Source: an uncultured Erythrobacter sp.
GTDB taxonomy: Bacteria > Pseudomonadota > Alphaproteobacteria > Sphingomonadales > Sphingomonadaceae
Direction: 5' to 3'
Assembly: GCA_913061345.1 (NCBI GenBank)
Contig: CAJXTZ010000007.1
Coordinates: 1-49,136, forward strand
DNA: 49,136 nucleotides
A program made the translations under genes and the position numbers. Shown one piece after another: positions 15,446-23,391 of this stretch. Every line of letters starts with the position of its first letter. The first letter of the stretch is position 1. The notes beneath the pieces were generated by a model. That model worked only from the letters and a program-made list of their open reading frames with translations. It was not told the DNA's origin and did not search any database.

Positions 15446-17560
15446 TCAGAAACGCAACCTTGCGCCGATGCTGGCATTCAGCGGCGCACCCGGCTGGATG
15501 TTATTGTCACCATGGGCGCTGGGATAGTAATCCTCGTCGAACAGGTTCTCCACGTTGGCCTGCAACGTCAGCGTCTCGGTCGCCTCGAAGAAGACCGCAG
15601 CATCCACACGCGTGTAAGCGGGCAGCACCACGTTGTTGCTGAGCGAGGCAAATTGCTCGGAGAGATGCGTCAGGCCCGCACCAAAGCCGATCCGGTCCGT
15701 CACATCGTAGCGCGCCCAGGCGGTGATCTGGTGCTCCGGCACCTGCTGCAGGGTGGTACCTGCGTCAGCCGAGGTGGTGGTCGATGTAATTTCGCCATCA
15801 AGATAAGCATAGCCGAGGCTTACCGAGAGCCCGTCGACCGGTTCGCCCACGAGGCCGAGTTCGAAACCTTCGACCTCGCTTTCACCTGCCAGGATTACCA
15901 GTCCGGTATTAGCAGGGTCGGGCGCGGTGGTGTTGGAGCGGGTAAGGCGGAAAACCGCCGCCGTCAGCAGCAATTCGGGATGCGGCGCCCACTTAACGCC
16001 CGCCTCGATATTTTCGAAGGTTTCCGGTTCCAGCGAGGAAGATTGCTGGCTCAATACCACGAACTGGTCGCCCGATTGCGGCAGGAAGCTTTCTGCATAG
16101 CTGGCATAGACGGATAGATTGTCCTGCGGCTTCAGGATCGCGCCGAAACGCGGGCTCCAGCGACTGTCCACGCGGTCGCCATCGAAACCGGAGATGAAAT
16201 CCGTGCTTTCCAGGTCGAAGCGATCGTAGCGCACGCCTGCGACCAGTTGCAGGATGCCGATATCAAGCTGCTCCTGTGCATAGAAGGACAAGGTGGAAAG
16301 TTCGCTGGCGCTGGCGCGCTGTGGCACGAGGGTGAAGCTGGGGACGGTTATCGTATCGTCCAGCGCTACGGTGACGCCGGTATCGGCACCATTGTTGAAC
16401 AGCGCACGGTCACGCACCGAATCCGTATCCTGAGCGCCCGCTTCTGCGCCGATTAGCAACGTATGGCCAAGCGACCCTGTGTCGAACTGGCCCACAAGAT
16501 TGACCTGACCGATCAGGTTCTGGCGATCGGTGCCGCTTTCATAGCCCGCAAGGTTCACCGTCGTGTCGGTCGTACCGCTGCCCGGAACGATGTTGGAATA
16601 GAACTTGTCGTAATCGGCGAACATCATACTGGCGTTCAAGCTCCAGGCACCGCTGAAATCATGTTCCAGCCTCGTGCGTCCGATATGCACTTCCACATCG
16701 CTGAAATTGTATTCGGGATCGCCAAAGAACGTCTCTTCGAAGCCGCGCAGGGGGCCGCCATTGAAGGATGGCACGCCGCGATCGACAACGCGTTCGTCAT
16801 CGTCGTAGGTGTAATAGGCGTAAAGACGCGTATCGGGGCCGAGGTTGGCGGTGATGGTGGGGGAGAAGCCGAAGAAGCGGCCTTCATACACATCGCGGTG
16901 GTTGTCGAATTCCTCGTACGTGCCGGTGAGGCGAACGGCCAGGTTTTCGCCTGCCGGAAGATTGGCATCGCCGGTGATGTTAAAGGCACCAAAGGTATCC
17001 ACTTGCGCGCCCAGCGAATATTCGGTGACGCCGAACTCGCCAACCTTGGCCACGCGGTTGATCGCGCCGCCACCGGCGCCGCGCCCGAAGATAAGCGCGT
17101 TGGCTCCCTTCAACACCTCCACACGCTCCACGTTATACAGCGGGCGATAGTATTGTGCGTCGTCGCGCAGACCATCGATGTAGAAATCGGCGGTGGTTTC
17201 CTGCCCGCGAATGAACACCTCGTCCCGATGACCTTCGCCGGTTTCCAGGCTCACGCCGGGGACGAAACGCAATGCGTCGTTCAGGCTGGTTACGGCCTGG
17301 TCTTCCAGCTGGTCTGCCGTGATGACGGTAACGGCCTGCGGCACGTCGATGATGGGCGTTGGCGTCTTTGTGCCGGTGCTGCCATCATCGTTTACGTAGC
17401 TATCCCGTTCACCGGAGACGACGATGTTGCCGGGCAGGTAATCACGCTGCGCGTCGGTATCGGCGGCGGTAGTGGCTGATGCGGCGGTGGGTGCAACGGT
17501 TGCGGCACTTGCCAACAGAGCGAGGCGGATGACGGCGGTACGAATGATGATTCCCTCCAA
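15446..17560 (-). CDS. TonB-dependent siderophore receptor
   Basis: About 700 residues form an outer-membrane gated barrel. A signal peptide (RTAVIRLALLASAATVAPTAASA) precedes the plug domain (TPTPIIDVPQAVTVIT, DALRFVPGVS, VEVLKGANALIFGRGAGGGAINRV). The 22-strand barrel ends in the required aromatic residue (IGARLRF). The plug sequence is of the catecholate/hydroxamate siderophore receptor class. Start choice is unusual: the in-frame stop TAG lies just upstream, the only conventional start is TTG at 17560 without a ribosome site, and GGAGGG sits 8 bases before an ATT codon at 17545 that would start the signal peptide exactly. I give the longer form. Fur-like boxes upstream suggest iron repression. 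No exbBD or siderophore synthesis genes are nearby. Confidence 0.92.
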   Translation of the reverse strand: MEGIIIRTAVIRLALLASAATVAPTAASATTAADTDAQRDYLPGNIVVSGERDSYVNDDGSTGTKTPTPIIDVPQAVTVITADQLEDQAVTSLNDALRFVPGVSLETGEGHRDEVFIRGQETTADFYIDGLRDDAQYYRPLYNVERVEVLKGANALIFGRGAGGGAINRVAKVGEFGVTEYSLGAQVDTFGAFNITGDANLPAGENLAVRLTGTYEEFDNHRDVYEGRFFGFSPTITANLGPDTRLYAYYTYDDDERVVDRGVPSFNGGPLRGFEETFFGDPEYNFSDVEVHIGRTRLEHDFSGAWSLNASMMFADYDKFYSNIVPGSGTTDTTVNLAGYESGTDRQNLIGQVNLVGQFDTGSLGHTLLIGAEAGAQDTDSVRDRALFNNGADTGVTVALDDTITVPSFTLVPQRASASELSTLSFYAQEQLDIGILQLVAGVRYDRFDLESTDFISGFDGDRVDSRWSPRFGAILKPQDNLSVYASYAESFLPQSGDQFVVLSQQSSSLEPETFENIEAGVKWAPHPELLLTAAVFRLTRSNTTAPDPANTGLVILAGESEVEGFELGLVGEPVDGLSVSLGYAYLDGEITSTTTSADAGTTLQQVPEHQITAWARYDVTDRIGFGAGLTHLSEQFASLSNNVVLPAYTRVDAAVFFEATETLTLQANVENLFDEDYYPSAHGDNNIQPGAPLNASIGARLRF

Positions 17561-17566
17561 GAGTCG

Positions 17567-17616
17567 CTATTGCGATTGATTTGCAGAAGCGCCTCTATTG
17601 CGAATGATTATTATTG
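17567..17616 (-). promoter_or_regulatory. Tandem Fur-like boxes upstream of the siderophore receptor
   Basis: Two near-identical 15-mers, CTATTGCGATTGATT (17567-17581) and CTATTGCGAATGATT (17595-17609), are 28 bases apart. The second extends into TTGCGAATGATTATTATTG (17598-17616), which resembles a Fur box (AT-rich hexamers around AATCATT on the minus strand). Position directly before the receptor fits iron-dependent repression. Confidence 0.65.
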
Positions 17617-17693
17617 GCAACGGTTAATGTGGCATTGGCTCCCGGAAATTCGCACGCTAGGTGGCGAAGGGCGTTTCAATCGAGGAGGATCAC

Positions 17694-18038
17694 GTGAAGG
17701 CAACCATCTGGCACAACCCGAAATGCAGCAAGTCACGAGGGGTGCTGGCGCTCCTGCAGGAACGTGAGGGCGTGGATGTTGAAGTGGTGGAATATCTTGA
17801 AAACCCGCCGGAACGCGACAAGCTGGCGCAACTCTATGCCGACGCAGGAATCTCTCCCGCCCAGGGCTTGCGGCTGGGCGGTACGGACGCGAAGGAGCGT
17901 GGCTTGCCCGATGCCGACGCCGATACCGTGCTGGATGCCATTGCGGCGGAGCCAAAGCTCATCGAGCGACCGCTGGTGGAGACCGAAAAGGGCGTGCGGC
18001 TTTGCCGTCCGGTAGAAAAGGTCGAGGAAATCCTCTGA
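17694..18038 (+). CDS. arsC: Arsenate reductase (ArsC/Spx fold, glutaredoxin-coupled type)
   Basis: The product is 114 residues. The catalytic Cys11 lies in HNPKCSKSRGVLALL, the Cys-x3-Arg region of thioredoxin-fold ArsC proteins. The ArsC-type ending is GVRLCRPVEKVEEIL, with the conserved region LIERPLVETEKG before it. These enzymes reduce arsenate to arsenite, usually with glutathione and glutaredoxin; some family members (YffB, Spx) do other things, so function is probable, not certain. The start is GTG at 17694 with a textbook ribosome site (GAGGAGG, 6 bases upstream), preferred over the upstream in-frame start at 17661. No arsR or arsB is adjacent, so this copy is not part of an ars operon. 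Confidence 0.85.
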   Translation: MKATIWHNPKCSKSRGVLALLQEREGVDVEVVEYLENPPERDKLAQLYADAGISPAQGLRLGGTDAKERGLPDADADTVLDAIAAEPKLIERPLVETEKGVRLCRPVEKVEEIL

Positions 18039-18060
18039 CGTCTGGCGCCCTTGCGTCTGC

Positions 18061-18897
18061 CTATTCGAAGGTTCTTCGCGCAGCCTCGGCACTGCCACCG
18101 CCAAGCTGGCGGTGCGCGGCGGCGAGAACGGCCAGCATGATCGTGGTGAAGGCCATGCTGATCAGACCGCCACCGATAGCGGTGGCCAATAGACCAACCG
18201 TTTCACCCAGCACGCCGAATAGCGCAAACACCAATCCGGCTACCAGCGAAAGCACTAGCAGGGCGACGATCAGCAAAACATAGAGTGCGAAAAGGCGTAG
18301 CGAATTGCCTTTCGTCAGACGCCACGATCGCGCCAGCGCCTTGATCGGGTTCATCACGCGCTCGATCGCGATGACAGGTGAAAGGAGCGAGAACTTTACC
18401 CAGATATAGATCATCAGCACGACGCCGACGATGCCCAGCAACGCTGCGATGCCGGGGTTGATGGCCGCACCCAGCGCGATCAACAGGATAGGCGTCAGGA
18501 TCACGGCCAGACCCAGCAGGATCTGTGCCACGATGTAGGGTATCAGCGCCTTGCCGCCGAATGCCAGCGCCTCTCCCACCGTGGGGCGGGAACGGTCCGT
18601 CAGCAGTGCAAGCAGGCCCAGGACGCCTGCGGCCTGAACCAGACCGAATACCAGGTATATCCACCAGCTACCGGCGAAATAGTCGCCGAACAGCGCGAAG
18701 ATTTCCTCCGGATCGGGTTGGTCGCCCATGGCTTCCATCTGCATGATCAGCGCGTCCTGCGATGGCAGGATCAGCGTGGAGATGACATTTGGCAGGAAGA
18801 AAAAGACTGCCGCCACGATCAATACGACATCCCTGTTGGCAGAAAGCAACGCTGTCGCCTCGTTCCACGCCCGCTCCAGATCAAGTTTCTCGCTCAT
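18061..18897 (-). CDS. Polytopic membrane protein, GPDPase membrane-domain-like
   Basis: This 278-residue protein has about six hydrophobic segments (roughly 24-45, 76-98, 112-140, 143-170, 200-232, 240-262) and a short cytoplasmic N-terminus (MSEKLDLERAWNEATALLSANRD). A central motif (SPVIAIERVMNPIKALARSWRLTKGN) resembles the membrane domain often fused to glycerophosphodiester phosphodiesterases and stand-alone YciC-like proteins. It has no catalytic domain, and its function is not known. Convergent with arsC and divergent from lipB. Confidence 0.65.
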   Translation of the reverse strand: MSEKLDLERAWNEATALLSANRDVVLIVAAVFFFLPNVISTLILPSQDALIMQMEAMGDQPDPEEIFALFGDYFAGSWWIYLVFGLVQAAGVLGLLALLTDRSRPTVGEALAFGGKALIPYIVAQILLGLAVILTPILLIALGAAINPGIAALLGIVGVVLMIYIWVKFSLLSPVIAIERVMNPIKALARSWRLTKGNSLRLFALYVLLIVALLVLSLVAGLVFALFGVLGETVGLLATAIGGGLISMAFTTIMLAVLAAAHRQLGGGSAEAARRTFE

Positions 18898-18964
18898 TCC
18901 ACCCTCGTTTCAACAATTGCGCACTTGATAAGCGCGTTCACACCCGCCACGCAATCGCGAAACC

Positions 18965-19639
18965 ATGACTGACACCAGCTATCTCCCCGATCCTGCAATC
19001 GAATGGCGTCGCTCCACAGGACATATCCCCTACAGGGACGCCCTGGCAGAGCAGCAAGCGCGCAGCGATGCGCTGATGGCGGGCGAAGGGCAGGAACTGG
19101 TGTGGATGCTGGAACATCCGCCGGTCTACACGGCAGGCACCAGCGCGGACGGGGCCGAGCTGGTGGACCCGCGCTTCGACGTTGTGGAGACCGGGCGCGG
19201 CGGACGCTACACCTATCATGGACCCGGTCAGCGAGTGACTTACGTCTTGCTGAACCTGAAGAACCGTCTGCGCGACGTGCGCCAGTTCGTTCACGCTCTG
19301 GAGGGCTGGGTCATCGCCACGCTGGCCGATTTCGAGGTGGAGGCTTTCGCCGTGCCCGAGCGGGTGGGCATCTGGACGCATGACCTCGACGGGGCGGAAG
19401 CCAAGATCGGCGCGATCGGTGTGCGCGTGCGGCGCTGGGTTACGATGCACGGATTTGCGGTGAACCTGTCACCCGACCTTTCCCATTTCACTGGCATCGT
19501 GCCCTGTGGCATCGCCGAATATGGCGTTACCAGCATGGCGATGCTTGGAAAGACGGTTGCGCCCGACGAATGGGATGAGGCATTGCTGGCCCATGCCGGG
19601 GATTTCCTCAAGGCCATTTCGAATCCGGAGAATTCCTAG
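18965..19639 (+). CDS. lipB: Octanoyl-[acyl-carrier-protein]:protein transferase LipB
   Basis: This 224-residue enzyme moves octanoyl groups from acyl carrier protein to lipoyl domains, the first step of lipoate synthesis. The acyl-binding motif [16 protein letters not shown] (about 78-93) is typical. The conserved Lys is in [21 protein letters not shown] and the catalytic Cys in FTGIVPCGI (about 180). The length is normal for the family. The lipoyl synthase gene lipA is not adjacent. A small lipoprotein gene begins 3 bases after the stop and is probably co-transcribed. Confidence 0.95.
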   Translation: MTDTSYLPDPAIEWRRSTGHIPYRDALAEQQARSDALMAGEGQELVWMLEHPPVYTAGTSADGAELVDPRFDVVETGRGGRYTYHGPGQRVTYVLLNLKNRLRDVRQFVHALEGWVIATLADFEVEAFAVPERVGIWTHDLDGAEAKIGAIGVRVRRWVTMHGFAVNLSPDLSHFTGIVPCGIAEYGVTSMAMLGKTVAPDEWDEALLAHAGDFLKAISNPENS

Positions 19640-19642
19640 ACC

Positions 19643-19876
19643 ATGTCCAGTCCCTCGAAAATCGCGCTCGCCCTTCCGGTGCTGCTGGCGCTATCCGCCT
19701 GCGAGGACGAACCTGAGGTATCCGTGGAGGACGACGGACGCGAAGCCTCCGGCCAGGTTCTGGAAGGTTCGATAAGCGATGAAATGATCCCGCTCGATCA
19801 GGTTCGCTCGCAAGCCCCTCTGGCCGAAGCGGACGGATCCGAGGACGGCGAAACCGACGAGCCCGAGGCCGAGTAG
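19643..19876 (+). CDS. Small acidic lipoprotein
   Basis: This encodes 77 residues. A short positive start (MSSPSKI) is followed by a hydrophobic segment and the lipobox L-S-A-C, so Cys20 should be lipid-modified and the mature protein anchored to a membrane. The mature part is strongly acidic (many Asp/Glu, ending ETDEPEAE) and looks disordered. I recognise no family. The 3-base spacing after lipB implies co-transcription. It is likely real because of the clean lipoprotein signal. Confidence 0.65.
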   Translation: MSSPSKIALALPVLLALSACEDEPEVSVEDDGREASGQVLEGSISDEMIPLDQVRSQAPLAEADGSEDGETDEPEAE

Positions 19877-19894
19877 GCGCTGCGGCGCAAGCGG

Positions 19895-20803
19895 ATGGAT
19901 AATGGCGCGGAGCCAATTCGCACAAGGCTGATCGGCCTTGCTGCACTGCTGGTGGGCAATGTGACGTTAGCTTGCGGACCATGGCTGGTGCGTCTTGCCG
20001 ATACCGGCCCTGTCAGTGCCGGTTTCTGGCGCGTGGCGCTGGCACTGCCGTTCCTGTTCCTTATCGCAAAGCTTCGCGGGGAACGCATTGTCGGCATACC
20101 CCGAAAGGCCACGTTGCTGGTGCTGGCAGGCGGCGTGTTCTTCGGGTTGGATATCGCCACCTGGCATATCGGTATCGGCGATACGCGCCTCGCCAATGCG
20201 GTGTTGTTCGGCAACGCGGGCAGTGTGATCCTGATGGTGTGGGGCTTTGTCATGTTGCGCCGCCTTCCCAGGGGGCGTGAATGGCCCGCGATCCTGGCGG
20301 CTCTTGCCGGGGCAACCATATTGCTGGGCCGTTCGATGGAGCTATCGGCGACCAATTTCGTGGGCGATCTCTTCTGCCTGCTGGCTGGACTGCTCTACGC
20401 CGGATACCTGCTGCTGTTGCAGGATGCGCGCCGCAGTTTCGGCAGTTGGAGCGTGCTGGCGGTTTCGAGCAGTGCCAGCGTGGCAGTGTTGCTGGTGGTG
20501 GCGCTGGCCTTGCGCGAACCTTTCTGGCCTACCGACTGGACGCCGGTGCTCGTGCTCGCGCTATCAAGCCAGCTCGTCGGACAGGGGCTGCTCGTCTATT
20601 CGCTGAAGCTGTTTCCTCCGTTGGTGATCGGGATTGCCCTGCTGACCCAGCCCGCCGTGGCGGCGCTGGTTGGCTGGATGGTGTTCGGAGAATGGCTGGT
20701 GCCGCTGGATGTGCTGGGCATCGTGCTGGTAGGCAGCGCGCTGGTGCTGGCGCGGGTAACGATGCCCAAGGAGCCGCCGCGTCCGCGCGTCAATCCTGTT
20801 TGA
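19895..20803 (+). CDS. EamA-family (DMT superfamily) transporter
   Basis: This 302-residue inner-membrane protein has ten hydrophobic segments in two five-helix repeats, each an EamA domain. The first covers about 10-140 (WLVRLADTGPVSAGFWRVALALPFL) and the second about 155-290 (QGLLVYSLKLFPPLVIGIALLTQPAVAALVGW). Such proteins export amino acids, nucleotides or other metabolites; the substrate is unknown. The last 14 bases overlap the end of the convergent DUF2254 gene. It probably belongs to the lipB/lipoprotein transcript (18-base gap). Confidence 0.87.
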   Translation: MDNGAEPIRTRLIGLAALLVGNVTLACGPWLVRLADTGPVSAGFWRVALALPFLFLIAKLRGERIVGIPRKATLLVLAGGVFFGLDIATWHIGIGDTRLANAVLFGNAGSVILMVWGFVMLRRLPRGREWPAILAALAGATILLGRSMELSATNFVGDLFCLLAGLLYAGYLLLLQDARRSFGSWSVLAVSSSASVAVLLVVALALREPFWPTDWTPVLVLALSSQLVGQGLLVYSLKLFPPLVIGIALLTQPAVAALVGWMVFGEWLVPLDVLGIVLVGSALVLARVTMPKEPPRPRVNPV

Positions 20804-22130
20804 AGCTGACCTGCTTGAAGTCGGTCATCAGACGGTCGAACTGCTCTTCAATCTCGTCCAGATCCGGTCCTTCCAGCGAAAGACGCGCCTGTTTGCGCAG
20901 CAGTTCGGCTTCGCCCAGCAGCAACTCACGTCGCTTGGTCGATTCCAGCGTTACCGCTACGTCTCGCAATGAAGCGAGCATGATCTTTGCCGCGATCGGG
21001 CTTGTCGCGACCGCACTGCGCATGGCGCCGAAGCCGCGCTGGACATAGTGACGGAAATCGTCGGGTAGCGGATGGATGGCGCAGTCTTCGTCGCCGTTAC
21101 CGCAGATGTCTTTCACCAGTCGCCGCTTGCCCAGATGCGCTGTGGCTGCACCCAGCCAGTGCAACGCGGTGACAGCGGTGAAAGGATCGTTTATGCCGGG
21201 GGACAAGGCTCGCAAACCGATTTCCACCAGCTCGTCGATCAGGAATTGCGGATCCTGTTCCGGCGTGCGGGCAAAGCCGAGGGTAAAGGAGGCGCGCAGG
21301 CCATCGCGGCAACCATCGGTGCAGTCACCGCCGGAAACCTCCATCAAGGGAAGGCCTTCATGCACGAAATCGCCGGTGCGCACGGCCAGCGTTACCTCGC
21401 ATTCGTGCTTGCGCGCCAGTTCGATGAGCTCGGAAAAGTCGATCAGCTGAACATAACCAGGCTTGTGGGCCAGCAGCGGCTCTCCCCTCCGCCGCTTGTC
21501 CGGCCCATCATCGTTGCCCGCTTCGGGATAGGTTTTCTCTATCGCATTTATCAGGCGGCTTCCGATCCCCTCGATCACGCGCGCTATGCGGATGCCGGAA
21601 GGAACGTGGTTGAGAAAATAGACCAGCACCGCAACCGAGATCACCATCAGCGCGAAGGCCACCAGTAGCGAGAGTTGCGGCACGAAGCCGGGCAGGGCGG
21701 TGGCAGCAGCCTCTGCGGCATCGGCAGGCTGCTCGTCCTCTGCCCGCACCGTGCGCAGCACCGTCAGCGAGAATACGAAGGTGCCGATGAATGTGGCGAG
21801 GCTGAACTGGTTGCCCTTGTCTTCCATGAAATTGGTAAGCAGCCGGGGACCATAGGTGCCACTGGCATAGCTGACCGCGACGATAGTGATGGAAAAAACG
21901 GTAGAGGCGACTGCGATCATGCTGCCGGCGATCACCTGCAGCATGGTCGATGCGCCGCCGGGCCGCGCGGGCGCCAGCCATGCGACATCATTCAGCCATT
22001 CGGCCCAGCCGGCACGGTCGGCATAGATACACACGAAGGCCAGTACCAGCGCCAGCACCGCGAACAATGCCGGATAGAACCAGTAATTGGCGTTAAGTCG
22101 GCGCCACGCCCACAGGATTTCGGCTTTCAT
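20790..22130 (-). CDS. DUF2254 membrane protein
   Basis: This 446-residue predicted membrane protein has an N-terminal helix (about 17-37), further segments at 60-90, 105-130 and 145-175, then a long soluble C-terminal domain. The segments GSMIAVASTVFSITIVAVSYASGTYGPRLLTNFMEDKGNQ and ALSPGINDPFTAVTALHWLG are the hallmarks of DUF2254. The biochemical role is unknown. The C-terminal half contains a CDGC-free Cys cluster (DCTDGCRDG) that is not a known metal site. Downstream of nadA by 45 bases in the same direction, so perhaps co-transcribed. Confidence 0.8.
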   Translation of the reverse strand: MKAEILWAWRRLNANYWFYPALFAVLALVLAFVCIYADRAGWAEWLNDVAWLAPARPGGASTMLQVIAGSMIAVASTVFSITIVAVSYASGTYGPRLLTNFMEDKGNQFSLATFIGTFVFSLTVLRTVRAEDEQPADAAEAAATALPGFVPQLSLLVAFALMVISVAVLVYFLNHVPSGIRIARVIEGIGSRLINAIEKTYPEAGNDDGPDKRRRGEPLLAHKPGYVQLIDFSELIELARKHECEVTLAVRTGDFVHEGLPLMEVSGGDCTDGCRDGLRASFTLGFARTPEQDPQFLIDELVEIGLRALSPGINDPFTAVTALHWLGAATAHLGKRRLVKDICGNGDEDCAIHPLPDDFRHYVQRGFGAMRSAVATSPIAAKIMLASLRDVAVTLESTKRRELLLGEAELLRKQARLSLEGPDLDEIEEQFDRLMTDFKQVSFKQD

Positions 22131-22175
22131 GCGCTATGCAACGCGTGATCGGTGCGGGGGTGGCAGGCCATCGCT

Positions 22176-23168
22176 TCAGGCGTCCGGATCGCCCAGGTCA
22201 CCCTTGCCGATGGTGCCGCTTGCCATTTCCAGCATCTTGTCGAGGCTTGCCTTGGCTTTCAGGCGCAGGCTCTCCTCGATTTCGATACGCGGTTCCAGGT
22301 CACGCAGACACAGGTAGAGTTTCTCCATCGTGTTCAGCGCCATGTAGGGACAGATATTGCAGTTGCAGTTGCCGTCTGCACCCGGCGCGCCAAGGAAAGT
22401 CTTCTCCGGCAGCGCCTTTTCCATCTGGTGGATGATATGCGGCTCTGTCGCCACGATCAGCGTGTCACCCGGGAAGGTCTTGGCAAATTGCAGGATCGAA
22501 CTGGTGGAGCCGACGTGATCGGCATGATCGATGATGGTCGGCGGGCATTCGGGATGCGCGGCGATGGGCGCTTCGGGATGCTCGGCCTTTAGCTTGAGCA
22601 GTTCCCTTTCGCTGAATGCCTCGTGCACGATGCACACCCCCGGCCACAGGAGCATGTCACGATTGAACTTGCGGTTCAGGTAGCCACCAAGGTGACGGTC
22701 CGGCCCGAAGATGATCGGCTGGTCCTCCGGGATCTGCTCGAGAATTGTTTCCGCGCTGGAACTGGTGACGATCACGTCCGACAGGGCTTTTACCTCTGTC
22801 GAGCAGTTGATGTAGGTGAGCGCTATGTGATCGGGGTGTTTTTCACGGAAGGCGCGGAATTTGTCGGGTGGGCAGCTATCCTCCAGCGAACATCCGGCTT
22901 CCATGTCTGGCAGCACGACGATCTTTTCCGGCGATAGGATCTTGGCCGTATCGGCCATGAACTTTACCCCGCAAAAGGCGATCACGTCTGCATCGGTTTC
23001 CGCCGCCTTCTTGGACAGTTCAAGCGAATCCCCGACAAAATCGGCCAGGTCCTGCAATTCGGGCTTTTGGTAGTAGTGGGCGAGGATCACTGCGTTGCGC
23101 TCCTTGCGCAGGCGGTCGATCTCTTCACGCAGGTCAACGCCTGCCGGAATTGCTGTCTGGTCGGTCAT
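22176..23168 (-). CDS. nadA: Quinolinate synthase NadA
   Basis: This 330-residue enzyme condenses iminoaspartate with dihydroxyacetone phosphate to quinolinate, the precursor of NAD. The conserved substrate motif AHYYQKPELQDLADFVGDSL (about 30-49) is present. The three [4Fe-4S] ligands are expected at Cys66 (AFCGVKFMADT), the Cys near residue 122 (TYINCST in the canonical NadA position is nearby) and a Cys in NCNCNICPYM; exact ligand assignment for the last is inferred. nadB and nadC are not adjacent in this window. Confidence 0.94.
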   Translation of the reverse strand: MTDQTAIPAGVDLREEIDRLRKERNAVILAHYYQKPELQDLADFVGDSLELSKKAAETDADVIAFCGVKFMADTAKILSPEKIVVLPDMEAGCSLEDSCPPDKFRAFREKHPDHIALTYINCSTEVKALSDVIVTSSSAETILEQIPEDQPIIFGPDRHLGGYLNRKFNRDMLLWPGVCIVHEAFSERELLKLKAEHPEAPIAAHPECPPTIIDHADHVGSTSSILQFAKTFPGDTLIVATEPHIIHQMEKALPEKTFLGAPGADGNCNCNICPYMALNTMEKLYLCLRDLEPRIEIEESLRLKAKASLDKMLEMASGTIGKGDLGDPDA

Positions 23169-23391
23169 GCTTATGGTCCCGTCATCAAGTGCGTGGGATA
23201 GGTTTGCCCGCGCTTATATAAACAATGCGCGATTTTGCGAGAGAGTTCCGCTTTGATGCTGCACCAAGTGCCGCGTTTGCAATGAGAGCCCAAGTCCCTA
23301 TGGTCGGGCCGTTCCCCCAATCGATAATGGCGAAGGCGCGTTCGAAACGTGCCGACCGGATTGTTACGGGCATTGCAGGAGAAGATTTCAA

